Assembly (NCBI GenBank): GCA_938083505.1
Contig: CALKCF010000002.1
Coordinates: forward strand, 90,874 to 154,873
Direction: 5' to 3'
Length of the DNA: 64,000 nt
Source: an uncultured archaeon
GTDB taxonomy: Archaea; Thermoproteota; Nitrososphaeria_A; Caldarchaeales; Wolframiiraptoraceae
Shown: piece after piece, positions 43,794 through 53,259 of the stretch
Layout of the letters: every line of letters starts with the position of its first letter
Numbering within the stretch: the stretch's first letter is position 1
The notes under the pieces: generated by a model
What the model saw: only the letters and a program-made list of their open reading frames with translations
Told to the model about the DNA's origin: nothing
Databases searched by the model: none
Made by a program: the position numbers and the translations under genes

Positions 43794-45083
43794 ATGTCAA
43801 GGGAAATAAGACTTTCGACTGTTAGGGGCATGGATGACCTTCTACCAGAAGAAATGATAGTTAAGAGGACGATTGAAGACGCTGTGAGAAGAATTTTCAA
43901 TAAATATGGTTACCAAGAGATAGAGACACCAACCGTTGAACATTATGAAATCTTCGAGGTAAAGTCGGGTGAGGAGATAAGGGAAAGAATGTTTATCTTC
44001 GTAGACAGATCTGGTAGAAAGTTGGTTCTCAGGCCAGAGATGACGGTACCGGCGGCTAGACTCGTGGCCACGAAACTCAAGAGCGCGCCGCTGCCCATTA
44101 GGTTGGGATACATAGCAGACTGCTACCGTTATGATGAACCTCAATGGGGAAGAAAGAGGAGGTTTTATCATGGTGGTTTTGAATTGTTCGGTAGCTCCAG
44201 CCCTGCGGCTGACGCTGAGATAATCCAAGTAAGTAGGGATGTGTTTAATACTATTGGTCTAAAAGAGCACTTTTTTAAAGTCGGCCACGCTGGAACGCTC
44301 AGATCTTTAATGGAAGCTGCAGGTATAGCTGAGGTTGAACAAGATCTCATACTTTCTTTGCTTGATAGGAAAAGGGTTGACGAAGCTCTTTCACTTATGG
44401 AGGAATGTGAAGAGAAAAAGGTTATTGAGAAATTGGTAAACATTTCTGGTAATGTCGAAGAGGTTTTGAAAAAGGGTTATGATTTGATGTCCTCATGGGA
44501 TAAAGCCATCAAAGCATTGGATAATTTATCCGAAATAATAGATCTTGCACGTAGCGCGGGCGTTGACTCAAAGATCATCTTAGACCTCGGTTTTGCTAGG
44601 GGCTTGGCCTATTATACGGGCTTCATTTTTGAACAATACATACCGGGCATAGAAATAGCATTTAACGGTGGAGGGAGATATGACAAACTTACGGAGATGC
44701 TTGGTGGGAAATCTTTGCCTGCAGTAGGTTGTGCTGTAGGCATTACTAGAATACAACAGTATCTCATAGAAAAAGTTGGAGTGCAAAACTTCAATACTTC
44801 TAATACCACTGCTCTCCTTGTGAATGTTGGAGAGGGGAGCCTACACTATGCAGTAAAAGCGGCAGCAGTTATACGAGATATAGGCATGTCACTAGAGTTA
44901 GATGTTACAGGGAAAAGGATACCAGCTGCCATAGAGTATTGTGAAAAGAAGGGCATAAGATGGTTAGTCATAGTCGGCGAACGAGAAGCTCAGCAAAATA
45001 CCGTTACCATTAAAGATTTACAGACAAGGACGCAGATAGAGGTCAAGCTTGATGACCGAAGCGCACTCTTAAATGCTTTTTAG
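43794..45083 (+). CDS. hisS: Histidyl-tRNA synthetase
   Basis: A complete 429-residue class II synthetase. Motif 1 follows RGMDDLLPEE, motif 2 is CYRYDEPQWGRKRRF, the histidine-specific segment is LGFARGLAYYTGFIFE, and motif 3 is GCAVGITRI. The C-terminal anticodon-binding domain covers about residues 335-425. The ribosome-binding GGTGA lies four bases before the ATG, and TATA-like TTTATATTG and TTTTTATAAAGG are upstream. A DUF92 gene follows after 21 bases and is probably co-transcribed. Confidence 0.96.
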   Translation: MSREIRLSTVRGMDDLLPEEMIVKRTIEDAVRRIFNKYGYQEIETPTVEHYEIFEVKSGEEIRERMFIFVDRSGRKLVLRPEMTVPAARLVATKLKSAPLPIRLGYIADCYRYDEPQWGRKRRFYHGGFELFGSSSPAADAEIIQVSRDVFNTIGLKEHFFKVGHAGTLRSLMEAAGIAEVEQDLILSLLDRKRVDEALSLMEECEEKKVIEKLVNISGNVEEVLKKGYDLMSSWDKAIKALDNLSEIIDLARSAGVDSKIILDLGFARGLAYYTGFIFEQYIPGIEIAFNGGGRYDKLTEMLGGKSLPAVGCAVGITRIQQYLIEKVGVQNFNTSNTTALLVNVGEGSLHYAVKAAAVIRDIGMSLELDVTGKRIPAAIEYCEKKGIRWLVIVGEREAQQNTVTIKDLQTRTQIEVKLDDRSALLNAF

Positions 45084-45104
45084 TAATCAGTAGGGGCATC
45101 TTGC

Positions 45105-45953
45105 TTGCCCTCGCTAGGATTGATCATAGAAGCAACACTTGTCATGATCATCCTTCTGTTAATCTCAGTTAAGGCAGGCTTTGTTGACCCAGGTGGTTTG
45201 ATTTCGTCTTTTGTAATTGGTTATGTGATATATGTACTCGGCGATAGACTCTTCTTTGTTCCATTGCTGATATTCTACATTGTAGCTGGTTTAATGACAA
45301 AATTATGCTACGAAGAGAAAAAACTCAAAGGTGCTGCAGAAGAGAAGTTCGGCGCTAGGGGGTGGAAGAATGTGCTTGCAAACGGTAGCGTAGCTTTGAT
45401 TATTGTTTGTATAGCCACCTACACCAATAACATGCAAAGACCTGAATTCTTGGCAGCGTATCTAGGTGCTATCTCGACAGCCTATGCTGATACGCTTGCT
45501 ACAGAGATAGGATTGCTATATCCGCGGGAACCAAGGTTGATAACAAACATGAAACCCGTACCCGCTGGAATGCCTGGAGGAGTTTCACCCTACGGAACTG
45601 CCGCGCAGCTCCTCAGCGCATTTACAATAGTTCCGGCAATCATGCTATTTTTACCGACTAAAGGCGGATTGACGGTATTTTTTAACTTGTTAGCAATCGT
45701 GCTCATATCCAGCCTTTTGGGTTCTACTTTTGACAGTTTTATAGGAGCGACTGTGCAAGCAGTATACAGATGCAAAATATGTGGTAAGACAACTGAGAGA
45801 AGAGTTCATTGCAACACTGAAGCACAACTCTTAAAGGGGATTAGATACATTGATAATAACCTGGTAAACTTGATAACGACGATCATAGGTGCCGTGATTG
45901 CATATATGCTTGTATATTCTGGCTTAATATCATTTGAAAACTATATAGATTGA
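45105..45953 (+). CDS. DUF92 family membrane protein (VTE6/TMEM19-like)
   Basis: A 282-residue membrane protein with about six or seven transmembrane segments. DUF92 landmarks are FGARGWKNVLANGSVAL near residue 80, AYADTLATEIG, PVPAGMPGGVSPYGT and LLGSTFDSFIGATVQ. The plant member VTE6 phosphorylates phytyl phosphate, so a polyprenyl-phosphate kinase role in archaeal lipid or quinone recycling is plausible (inference). A cysteine pair (CKICGK) in the penultimate loop is an extra feature. The start is TTG at 45105. Confidence 0.82.
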   Translation: MPSLGLIIEATLVMIILLLISVKAGFVDPGGLISSFVIGYVIYVLGDRLFFVPLLIFYIVAGLMTKLCYEEKKLKGAAEEKFGARGWKNVLANGSVALIIVCIATYTNNMQRPEFLAAYLGAISTAYADTLATEIGLLYPREPRLITNMKPVPAGMPGGVSPYGTAAQLLSAFTIVPAIMLFLPTKGGLTVFFNLLAIVLISSLLGSTFDSFIGATVQAVYRCKICGKTTERRVHCNTEAQLLKGIRYIDNNLVNLITTIIGAVIAYMLVYSGLISFENYID

Positions 45954-45965
45954 ATTAAAAAGGGT

Positions 45966-46364
45966 TTACTTTAACGGCACATACATGCTGGACCTTGTAG
46001 CACCGACACCAGCCCTTCCGTGTATGACGCGTTTATTTGTTATCGCAAATTCGCCTAACCTATGACCAATCATCTCGGGGACTATCTCAACCGGTACGAA
46101 TTCCTTTCCGTTATGCACATGTATTGTTAAGCCGATCATTTCGGGCAATATTATCATGTCCCTTGCATGTGTTTTTATCGATTTTTGAATTCCAAGCTTC
46201 CTATATTTTCTAATTTTAGCAAGAAGTTTCAGCTGTGCCTGAGTTAGCCCCCTTCTTCTTAAGCTTCTCCTCTGCCTGCTCGGAAGTAATTTAATGAACT
46301 GATCCATGCTCATAGACTTGAGCTGTTCCAGTGTATAACCCCTGTAGAGGAATTCCCTTACCAT
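45966..46364 (-). CDS. rps19: Ribosomal protein uS19
   Basis: A 132-residue uS19 of archaeal length. It has the archaeal N-terminal extension ([15 protein letters not shown]), [32 protein letters not shown] and the rRNA-binding [11 protein letters not shown] tail. It lies 43 bases after rpl2. The following genes normally found in the operon (uL22, uS3 and so on) are absent; a convergent DUF92 gene is there instead. Confidence 0.96.
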   Translation of the reverse strand: MVREFLYRGYTLEQLKSMSMDQFIKLLPSRQRRSLRRRGLTQAQLKLLAKIRKYRKLGIQKSIKTHARDMIILPEMIGLTIHVHNGKEFVPVEIVPEMIGHRLGEFAITNKRVIHGRAGVGATRSSMYVPLK

Positions 46365-46407
46365 TTAAGATCAAAAAGAATGTACCATAGTAGCCTTTAT
46401 TAAGGGT

Positions 46408-47133
46408 TTAGGTCTTCTTTTTCCTTCCGGTTCTCTTAGCGGCTATAAGACCGACTTTTCTTCCAGGCGGCGCATTCCTAGAAACCGTTTCAGGTCTGCC
46501 TATACGTTTATGACTACCACCACCGAATGGATGGAAAGCCGGTGCCATCGCGACACCTCTAACCCTCGGGTATGGTCTTCTCTTAGCCTTCATCCAGTGG
46601 TACCTCTTGCCAGCTTTCAAGAATGGTTTGTCCGGTCTTCCACTTCCCGCTACTACGCCTATCACTGCGAAAGACTTAGAACTCAACTCCACGATTTTCT
46701 TTGATGGCAACCTAACTAATGTTTTGTCACCCATTTGTGCCATAACAGTCGCATAAGCACCTGAAGAGCGGGCTAGTTTGCCTCCATCTCCAGGCCTAAG
46801 CTCAATTGAAGATATTACAGTCCCTTCCGGTAATTTACTAAGCGGAAGGATGTTTCCAGGTTGGATAGGCGCCTCAGAACCTATGTAAACCTTTTGTCCT
46901 TCGCTCATACCTTCCACTGCCGCCATAACGAAGCTTTCACCATTTTGGAGCTCCACCTCAGCTACGGGAGCTCCACGACCTGGGTCATGATGGAACCTTC
47001 TCACTATGCCCACAAGCGTCTTCCCTGTCTCTACAAGGTTTGTTGGAAAACCTACCTGAAACTTTCTCTTAAGTGAGGCTGCAAAGCTTGGCGAACCTCT
47101 GCCGAGCCTCTGAGCCCTTATGTTTCTTCCCAT
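46408..47133 (-). CDS. rpl2: Ribosomal protein uL2
   Basis: The 241-residue uL2 sits at the peptidyl-transferase centre. Recognisable segments are GRNIRAQRLGRGSPSF, RFHHDPGRGAPVAEV and the C-terminal HPFGGGSHKRIGRP with the conserved His, followed by a basic tail (KRTGRKKK). It is between rpl23 and rps19 in the standard order. Confidence 0.97.
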   Translation of the reverse strand: MGRNIRAQRLGRGSPSFAASLKRKFQVGFPTNLVETGKTLVGIVRRFHHDPGRGAPVAEVELQNGESFVMAAVEGMSEGQKVYIGSEAPIQPGNILPLSKLPEGTVISSIELRPGDGGKLARSSGAYATVMAQMGDKTLVRLPSKKIVELSSKSFAVIGVVAGSGRPDKPFLKAGKRYHWMKAKRRPYPRVRGVAMAPAFHPFGGGSHKRIGRPETVSRNAPPGRKVGLIAAKRTGRKKKT

Positions 47134-47204
47134 ACTAATACCACCTAGCTCCTAAGTGACTATCAAAGATCGTTTAAGAGCTACCTTAAGAGCTTTTGAT
47201 AAGG

Positions 47205-47465
47205 TTAGAATATTCCGAGCTTAACCGCAAGCTCAGATGCACTATACTCCGGTTTCAGCTTTACGAATGCCTTCTTTTCACCGAGCGGTGTTATCAGCGT
47301 GTTAACCGTTTCTACCTTAACTTCATAAAGCTTCTCTACAGCATCCTTTATTTGCTTCTTTGTGGCTTTTATGTCGACTATGAAGGTTATTTTGTTCTCT
47401 TTTTCTACGAGTGAGACAGTATCCTGGGTTATGACAACCCTTTTTATCACCTTTTGTGGGTCCAT
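47205..47465 (-). CDS. rpl23: Ribosomal protein uL23
   Basis: An 86-residue uL23, which lines the exit tunnel and docks SRP. It begins [11 protein letters not shown] and ends with the conserved [24 protein letters not shown] 47465 is preferred to ATG 47477 because the family normally starts at MDP. uL3 and uL4, usually just upstream, are missing; a decayed archaellin gene lies there instead. Confidence 0.95.
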   Translation of the reverse strand: MDPQKVIKRVVITQDTVSLVEKENKITFIVDIKATKKQIKDAVEKLYEVKVETVNTLITPLGEKKAFVKLKPEYSASELAVKLGIF

Positions 47466-47548
47466 GGTAAAAAGCATGATAAAGCCGCTCTATTTTTAGT
47501 TTTTTGAAAAAATAAAAAAAGAAGGGAATATTTGTGGGCATCGGTAGG

Positions 47549-48126
47549 TTATCCTAGGTTCATTAACGGATCTATCGAAGGTGGGAGGATACGCTCGACA
47601 GTCAGCATCGCACCGACTGCGGGCTTTATCTCTATGATGAACTTATTGTTCGTTCCAATCCTAACGTCCTCTAGACCGCCATAAAGTGCGTCTAGCTTGA
47701 ATAGTTATTTGCCACGTTTCACCATACTCTAGCAAAACGTCACGATCGCCCCTTACTTCACTGACTAACAAGTTGGTGCCATTGACTAACCGTGCAAGAT
47801 GAATATGTGGGTCCCATATAACTTACTGTGAGTGTTTTGTCGCTCATCTCTATAGGTTCTTTTCCAGGACCGGTTTTATGTAATATTGTTAGTTATATAT
47901 TAGATACGTACCGACTGTTGCCCGATTCTTAGGATCTTGCTATGACTCCGCCGCTCAACTCTATCGCAGATGTAACCTCGCTAAGACCTGCCCTTATGAC
48001 TTCTGAACTCTTCTGGATCGTTGTAAAGCCGAGGTTCAGCACAGCAAATGCAAAGGCAGCGGCAACAACTACAAAGGCTATCAGTATAATGGCAGTCTCC
48101 GAGCCCGTTAAACCCCTGTTTCGCAC
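47549..48126 (-). pseudogene. flaB: Archaellin (flagellin) pseudogene
   Basis: From GTG 48126 the minus strand encodes a class III signal peptide, RNRG^LTG, followed by the hydrophobic [22 protein letters not shown] that polymerises archaellins. The first frame ends after 65 residues at TAA. Continuing across stops and two frame changes gives KTGPGKEPIEM, LTVSYMGPTYS, NGTNLLVSEVRGDRDVLLEYGETWQI, then RIGTNNKFIIEIKPAVGAMLTVERILPPS and a normal archaellin end at TAA 47549-47551. The full length is about 190 residues, so no large deletion has occurred. It faces away from the other archaellum genes. Confidence 0.85.
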
Positions 48127-48204
48127 ACGGTTTTTTTGTATTGAAATATTTTCACGTTCATCATTATTAATAATACAAAAATCAGACTTGAGGTGAACAG
48201 GTTA

Positions 48205-49000
48205 ATGACACAAAAAACAAAAGCCCCGGATTCGGGGAAGTTTTAGAGTGGCGTGCTTTACTTTATATAAGCAGAATACTAGCAAAGCTGTTCGGTAACC
48301 TGACATGTAACACAATATTCTTCAAACTTGGGGTTGCTGAAGGGTGCAGAATCACCGATTTACTCTTACAAAAACTCAACTTGCCTACCACTGAAGACGG
48401 ATTAGACCTCCACATGGTTTTCAAAGAGTTATCAAAATTTCTAATTGAGAACAATTATGTTGAAAGATTTTGATTTTTTGAGTCCGAGGTCCTAGGCGGT
48501 AACTTTAAGGAATACCATGTACGTGTTAGTAACAACACCGTCTTATCTACACTTGAAAAAGAATCAAGACACTAGAGGAGGAAGTCCAAAAAACGAAGGA
48601 ACCTCTAGAAAATACTTTGATGGATGTTAGAGGTTTGATAAATGAGTTAGAAAATCCGTTTGAGTACGTCACAAAACTCATTAGCACGTTTCCCATAAAG
48701 GAGTTAAAGTCTGCTAATGAGATTAATAAAACTGTCTCAAGTTGAACGCACCATAGAAGGGACAACACAGTCATACATGCCAGCTGGACGTTGTTCTTTA
48801 GGTTAGGTTTAACAAAATTTCTTAACGTTTTAGCACTTACAAGTCTAATGGTGAAACTCATAGGATATGATCGACTGTTAAGCATGCTCAGCTCTACGTT
48901 GTGGAGGTCATTAATACCATCTGATACGATAGTTCAAATAATAGAATTTCTGGAGATTATCAAGAAGTTCGAGAATAAAGTACAAAACCCGAATTCTTAA
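48205..49000 (+). pseudogene. FlaC/D/E-like archaellum accessory protein, decayed
   Basis: ATG 48205 follows GAGGTGA. After a short first frame, the +1 frame gives a helical domain (LEWRALLYISRILAKLFG, FKELSKFLIENNYVERF) that I do not recognise. It is interrupted by TGA 48471-48473 and, after TAG 48573, runs on in another frame into a coiled coil (KTLEEEVQKTKE) and INELENPFEYVTKLIS. The ELENPF motif is typical of FlaC/D/E. A last frame (48791-49000) gives a helical C-terminal domain like the FlaCE domain. FlaC/D/E proteins link the chemotaxis system to the archaellum motor. Confidence 0.6.
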
Positions 49001-49142
49001 AAACACTAACAATTGAGGATTGTTTGATATCCATATATCTTCTAAACAAGTTAGTGGGAGGGGGCACTGATCTACTTTTCATTCTTTTGCTACTTATCAT
49101 TAACAGACTTCAATCCGATAACACATTGAATAGAAAGTGGTG

Positions 49143-49644
49143 ATGCGGCGTAGTTTCGACATCGTTCATCAGCGAGGCGATAATAATGATTGCCGCGATC
49201 GTAGCCACTTCTGTGTTTGCAACCACATTCATATCTGGCATATATACGGTATCCGATGCAAATAAATTTGCGATTAGCCGTGTGGAGCATGAACTTAAGA
49301 CCGAAGTTAAAATTATCTTTGCCACCCCAGTTAGCGACAAGGTAATTAAAGTTTAGTTAAAGAATGTCGACCAATCTGCCATATCTTCAGAACTAATAGG
49401 ATTATCAGACATATTCTTCGGCCCCAAAGTATCTTTTCAGCACATACCTTACGGAGGTGCGAATCTGCCAAGATGATATTATGAAATCATAAATGACGCT
49501 GATGACGATGGTAAATGGGACCCTACTGAAACAATTGAGGTAACGATAGGGTGGCCATCCAATCTGCAAAGCGAAGATTACTTCCTTAGGTTCGCTACCT
49601 ACACAGGTCAGTACGCGGACTTCATGTTCTCTATAGTGAGGTGA
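49143..49644 (+). pseudogene. flaG: FlaG archaellum stator protein, with stop codons
   Basis: After a frame change near 49152 the reading frame encodes FISEAIIMIAAIVATSVFATTF (membrane anchor), then IFATPVSDKVIKV-stop-LKNVDQ, LSDIFFGPKVSFQHIPYGGANLPR-stop-YYEIIND, TIEVTIGWPS and DYFLRFATYTGQYADFMFSIVR to TGA 49644. This is a complete FlaG. The in-frame TAG (49354-49356) and TGA (49474-49476) fall where FlaG proteins usually have Trp (VWxKNVG and a Trp/aromatic before Y), so both look like TGG mutated by one base. Confidence 0.82.
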
Positions 49645-49649
49645 TCATA

Positions 49650-50210
49650 TTGGGCAGTTTTGGTATGTTAATTACGGCATGCATTTTGATGATAATCATT
49701 TTGCTGATTTTTGGTCAGTGGACATATATGATACAAACTAGAGATTAAAATATACAACGAGGGGTTGGAAGTCTTAGACACAGAATATCATTAGAAAGGA
49801 CGGACATAAGAATATTTGATATAACACCTCAAAGCAATACGACAATTTATGTTAAAGTTAAGAATATAGGTTCATATTCTATACCTGTTACTCAATTTGA
49901 CAGAATGGAAATTTTTGTCATTGGTACATTAGTGAACCACGCATCCCTGACTATCATAAGAGTGCCGTTTGATCGGCTGTCAATTGGAGAAGAAGAATGG
50001 CGGGTGATGGTAGTCTCAACTAATGGTGTTATGGGTGAGGTGCTGAATCCAATAGAGCCAACCCATGCTTCAAGCGGCAGATGGGACCCATTAGAAGAGT
50101 TGGTTATCATAATCACTCTAAGTGATAAACATACGCTCAATTTGACGTAGCCAGTTAGCATAATACTTGTAGCACCAAACGGCGCATCTATAGCAGAGGT
50201 AGGAGTTTAA
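49650..50210 (+). pseudogene. flaF: FlaF archaellum stator protein, with stop codons
   Basis: The frame from TTG 49650 or ATG 49665 gives a membrane anchor (MLITACILMIIILLIFGQW). It meets TAA at 49746-49748, then stays in the same frame through RISLERTDIRIFDITP, IYVKVKNIGSYSIPVTQFDRMEIFVIG to a TAG at 50148-50150 and ends PVSIILVAPNGASIAEVGV. The external beta-sandwich and order next to FlaG identify FlaF. The TAG lies in LNLT-stop-PVS, consistent with TGG to TAG. Confidence 0.75.
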
Positions 50211-50212
50211 AG

Positions 50213-50942
50213 TTGAGTAAGAAGTTTGTAAAAAGTGCATCCAAAAAAGAATTCACATCGTCCAACATAGAGCTGGATAGAAGAATGGGACTAATAAAGG
50301 TACCATCCATTATCCTCATAAGAAGGGCCTAATGATTCCGGCAAGAGCGTATTATCCCAGCAGTATGTTTACGGAGCTTTACAAAGCGGATTTAGAGTTT
50401 ACCACGTCGCAACAGAAAGTGGTTATAGACAATTGATTAAAAATATGGAAAATCTCTTGTTTGACGTTAAGTATTATTTCCTTAACGGTGACTTGAAAGT
50501 AGCTGAGCTTCATGTAAAAGAGCTAGAATGGAAAAGAGATTTGGCGAAAAATTTTTGGATTTTGATTATAAACCTTATTAAAAATAATCTAACGTTCGAC
50601 GTCTTTGTTATAGATTCACTTACCTACATAGCCACATATGCATCAGAAGAGGACATACTAAGCTTTTTCACAGACGTGAGGAATCTGATTGAGGAAGAAA
50701 ACAGGACTCTTATAATAACAGTCCATACGCATGCATTCACCCAAGAAATGATGTTAAGGATCCGCTCTATTTGTGATGTACATTTTTTGCTTTCAATAAA
50801 AGAAATAGGTGACAGAATGGTTAGAATATTGCAAACACCAAAAATTAAGGGTGCAATAAAATTTACATCAGTTATCCTGAGCTTTGATGTGGATACAGCC
50901 TTCGGTATTAAGGTGTTACCGTTCTCCCAAGCGAGGGCATGA
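50213..50942 (+). pseudogene. flaH: FlaH archaellum motor regulator, one frameshift
   Basis: TTG 50213 opens a RecA-fold protein: SSNIELDRRMGLIKVPSIILI, a single frame change near 50325, then EGPNDSGKSVLSQQYVYGALQSG, which is a good Walker A. The rest is open for 600 bases, with DVFVIDSLTYIATYA (Walker B-like) and the FlaH end VLPFSQARA. FlaH binds ATP and caps the FlaI motor. This is the least damaged gene of the locus. Confidence 0.85.
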
Positions 50943-50948
50943 ATATTG

Positions 50949-51350
50949 ATGGTCCATGAGCAGAAAGAAAAACAACTGAACAAAAGTCTCGCAGAAGCCG
51001 TTAAAGTAAACCCTCATCTAGCGAAATACTTAGCAAGTCTGCGTAACAAAGGGCTCGATCAGCCGGCGTATTACGTGTAACTTTCAAGAGATATGAGATA
51101 CTTAGAGAACGTAAACATTACTTATCCAGTTGGAGACTCGATATTCATTCATGTTTACGAGCGAGCTAAAGGTGATAGATTATATTACCAAGTAATCGAG
51201 CCGACTGTGCCGAAAGAACTTAGTGGATTGTTGAAAGAGATCGATAAAGCCCTAGCGGCATTAATAGGCAATGAGGAAGTTTGGGACAGTGAGTCTGAAA
51301 AAGAAAGGATCCTGTTATCAAAGATTAAATCCCTAGTGGTTATAGATTAA
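50949..51350 (+). pseudogene. flaI: FlaI motor ATPase, N-terminal remnant only
   Basis: ATG 50949 follows flaH by six bases. Codon 44 is TAA (51078-51080); beyond it the same frame gives LSRDMRYLENVNITYPVGDSIFIHVY and PKELSGLLKEIDKALAAL, the N-terminal domain of FlaI. The frame ends at 51350 after about 133 codons, and flaJ starts 28 bases later. The whole RecA-like ATPase domain, about 400 residues with Walker A, Walker B and the His/Asp boxes, is deleted. No FlaI from this locus can drive assembly or rotation. Confidence 0.85.
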
Positions 51351-51377
51351 AGTCTTCCAACATGGAACTACAAGGTC

Positions 51378-52649
51378 TTGAAAAAATCTGGCATTCCAGT
51401 CAAGATAAGGATGAGTGAGGAAACCTTATCAGCCCTAAAATACCAGCTGATTCTTCACGCGGAGTTTGATAGGTATATGGATAGGCTCAAAAGGTTTTCC
51501 GAGACCTATTCTGCACTTTTGACTTCCTTTGCATTTTTATCTGTTTCAATGTTATTAACCTCAATGATATACGGCGGTGTAAGACCTGAACAAATTCTAA
51601 TAACTTCTGCTGTCATGATGTTAGTAACACTAGCCTGCATCATTTTCTTACTATACAGAAATTCGATAAAATTTCCAGCTCTACACTCTTTAAAAGAGAG
51701 ACCGAACAATATGGCAAGAATCGAGAAATTAATACTACCTACACTTATCGGGAGTATTTTAATAACAACCATAATCGGCGTAGTTCCGGTTTATTTCGCT
51801 TTACCTGATCCCATATCTTTACTATATTCCTGTTCCTCTTCCTTTCTTTGTTGGATCTATTGCTCCCATTTTCGTTGGACTATTAGGTAAAAGAGCAGTG
51901 TCTCGAGTAAAAGAAATGGATGTGACTTTCTTATCCTTCATTAAAGCTCTTGCAGATTCATTATCAGTAACTAGTTCCCTAAAGCTAGCACTAAAGCCAG
52001 TATTACTGAACGATTATGGCAAGCTTACAGAACTCATAAAGAAAATGATGAATAGGCTTAAGGCCGGATTTGATGCTGGCGTATGTTTATACCTTTTTGG
52101 TGTTGAAAGTGGCAGCAAGATCATCGCTTCATGCTCTTCTGTATTAGGCGAGTGTATAAAGTCCGGCGCTAAGGCGAGCGTCTATGGTAAGGTATTGGGC
52201 GATTATATAAACTCTGTCCTAATAAGAAGAAACAAGCGCGCCCAAGTCGCTGGTAACCTAAAGTGGATCATTATACCCCTACAGGCAACATTGAGCAGCG
52301 TTCTAGCACTCATTAAAGCCCTAACTTGAATCTTTAGGAAACTTATGCAAATGGTCTCTCACCATACGTTTCTATAATACAGGTTCCACTTGAACTTACG
52401 GTAAACATATACTTCTTCTCAGTAATACTTGCCGTTACTATCAGTAGTAGCCTCACAATATACTTCGTTGAGGGAGAGTCGCGCTTTACGCTACTTACGT
52501 ACATTGGTCTGCTTATGATAATCTCAGCAGCATCGTTCTTGATGGTATAGTTCTCCGTCGGGTCACTTTTCCGTACGATGTTTAATATAGAAGAGTTGAG
52601 CAATCTTGTAAGATGGGTTAGATGCAGGATTTATCTGATATCGAGTTGA
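51378..52649 (+). pseudogene. flaJ: FlaJ archaellum platform protein, frameshifted
   Basis: The first frame from TTG 51378 encodes IRMSEETLSALKYQLILHAEFDRYMDR and four hydrophobic segments. It then shifts near 51830 into VGSIAPIFVGLLGKRAVSRVKEMDVTFLSFIKALADSLSV, a hallmark FlaJ region, through FGVESGSKIIA and RNKRAQVAGNLKWIIIPLQATLS to TGA 52329. Another shift near 52370 leads to VPLELTVNIYFFSVILAVTISSSLTIYFVEGESRFTLLTY and, after a TAG, FSVGSLFRTMFNIEELS. All domains are present but broken at least three times. Confidence 0.85.
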
Positions 52650-53216
52650 TGTTTGCACTTTTTGTTTTTTAGTAATATTTTACATTACATTATGTGTAGT
52701 CTTATTATATGTAAAGATCAGGACACCTAAGGCATTGTCCAACACCCCAAGACACGTTCTGGCAGGATATACATCCAGCCAAGCCGAGCATGTCAGATAT
52801 GACGAATCTCATTACCATAATACTCTTAAAAATGAGGGCAGGGCCATAGTGCAGACAATACAAACATCGTATCAGCAAAAGCTGTTTTAAACTCTGAGCC
52901 TTCTTTACAGTCACAGCAACCTCAATTAACTAAGAGCGAAAGTGTCATTAACCTTAACGAAGGTTCAGATGAAGTTGAAAAGTTCATGGAATTAATAGAA
53001 AGTTCGGTGAAGAATTTACAAATAAGTAAAGGAGTCAGAGGTGCGTCAGACGAAGGTGTAGACGTCACAAGCCAAGATCAGGTTAAAATCTTATTAGATA
53101 ATTATGGTAGATCAGATCACCAAGGCATCTCCGAAGACTTTGTTAAGAACCTAAAATATCTAAAAGATGCGATCGATGAACTTAAGAGACGCACAACCAA
53201 TGACACTATTTCTTAA
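52622..53216 (+). pseudogene. Frameshifted single-span protein at the end of the archaellum locus
   Basis: ATG 52622 gives QDLSDIELMFALFVF; a frame change leads to VIFYITLCVVLLYVKIRTP (one membrane helix) and a polar region. A further change gives SEPSLQSQQPQLTKSESVINLNEG and the open stretch MELIESSVKNLQISKGVRG... to 53216. The product would be a membrane-anchored polar or coiled-coil protein of about 195 residues. I do not recognise it. Position and strand make it part of the archaellum operon, perhaps a lineage-specific accessory protein. Confidence 0.5.
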
Positions 53217-53259
53217 ACATAATAATTTAAATAGAAGAGCATTAAATTAATTTATTGAA

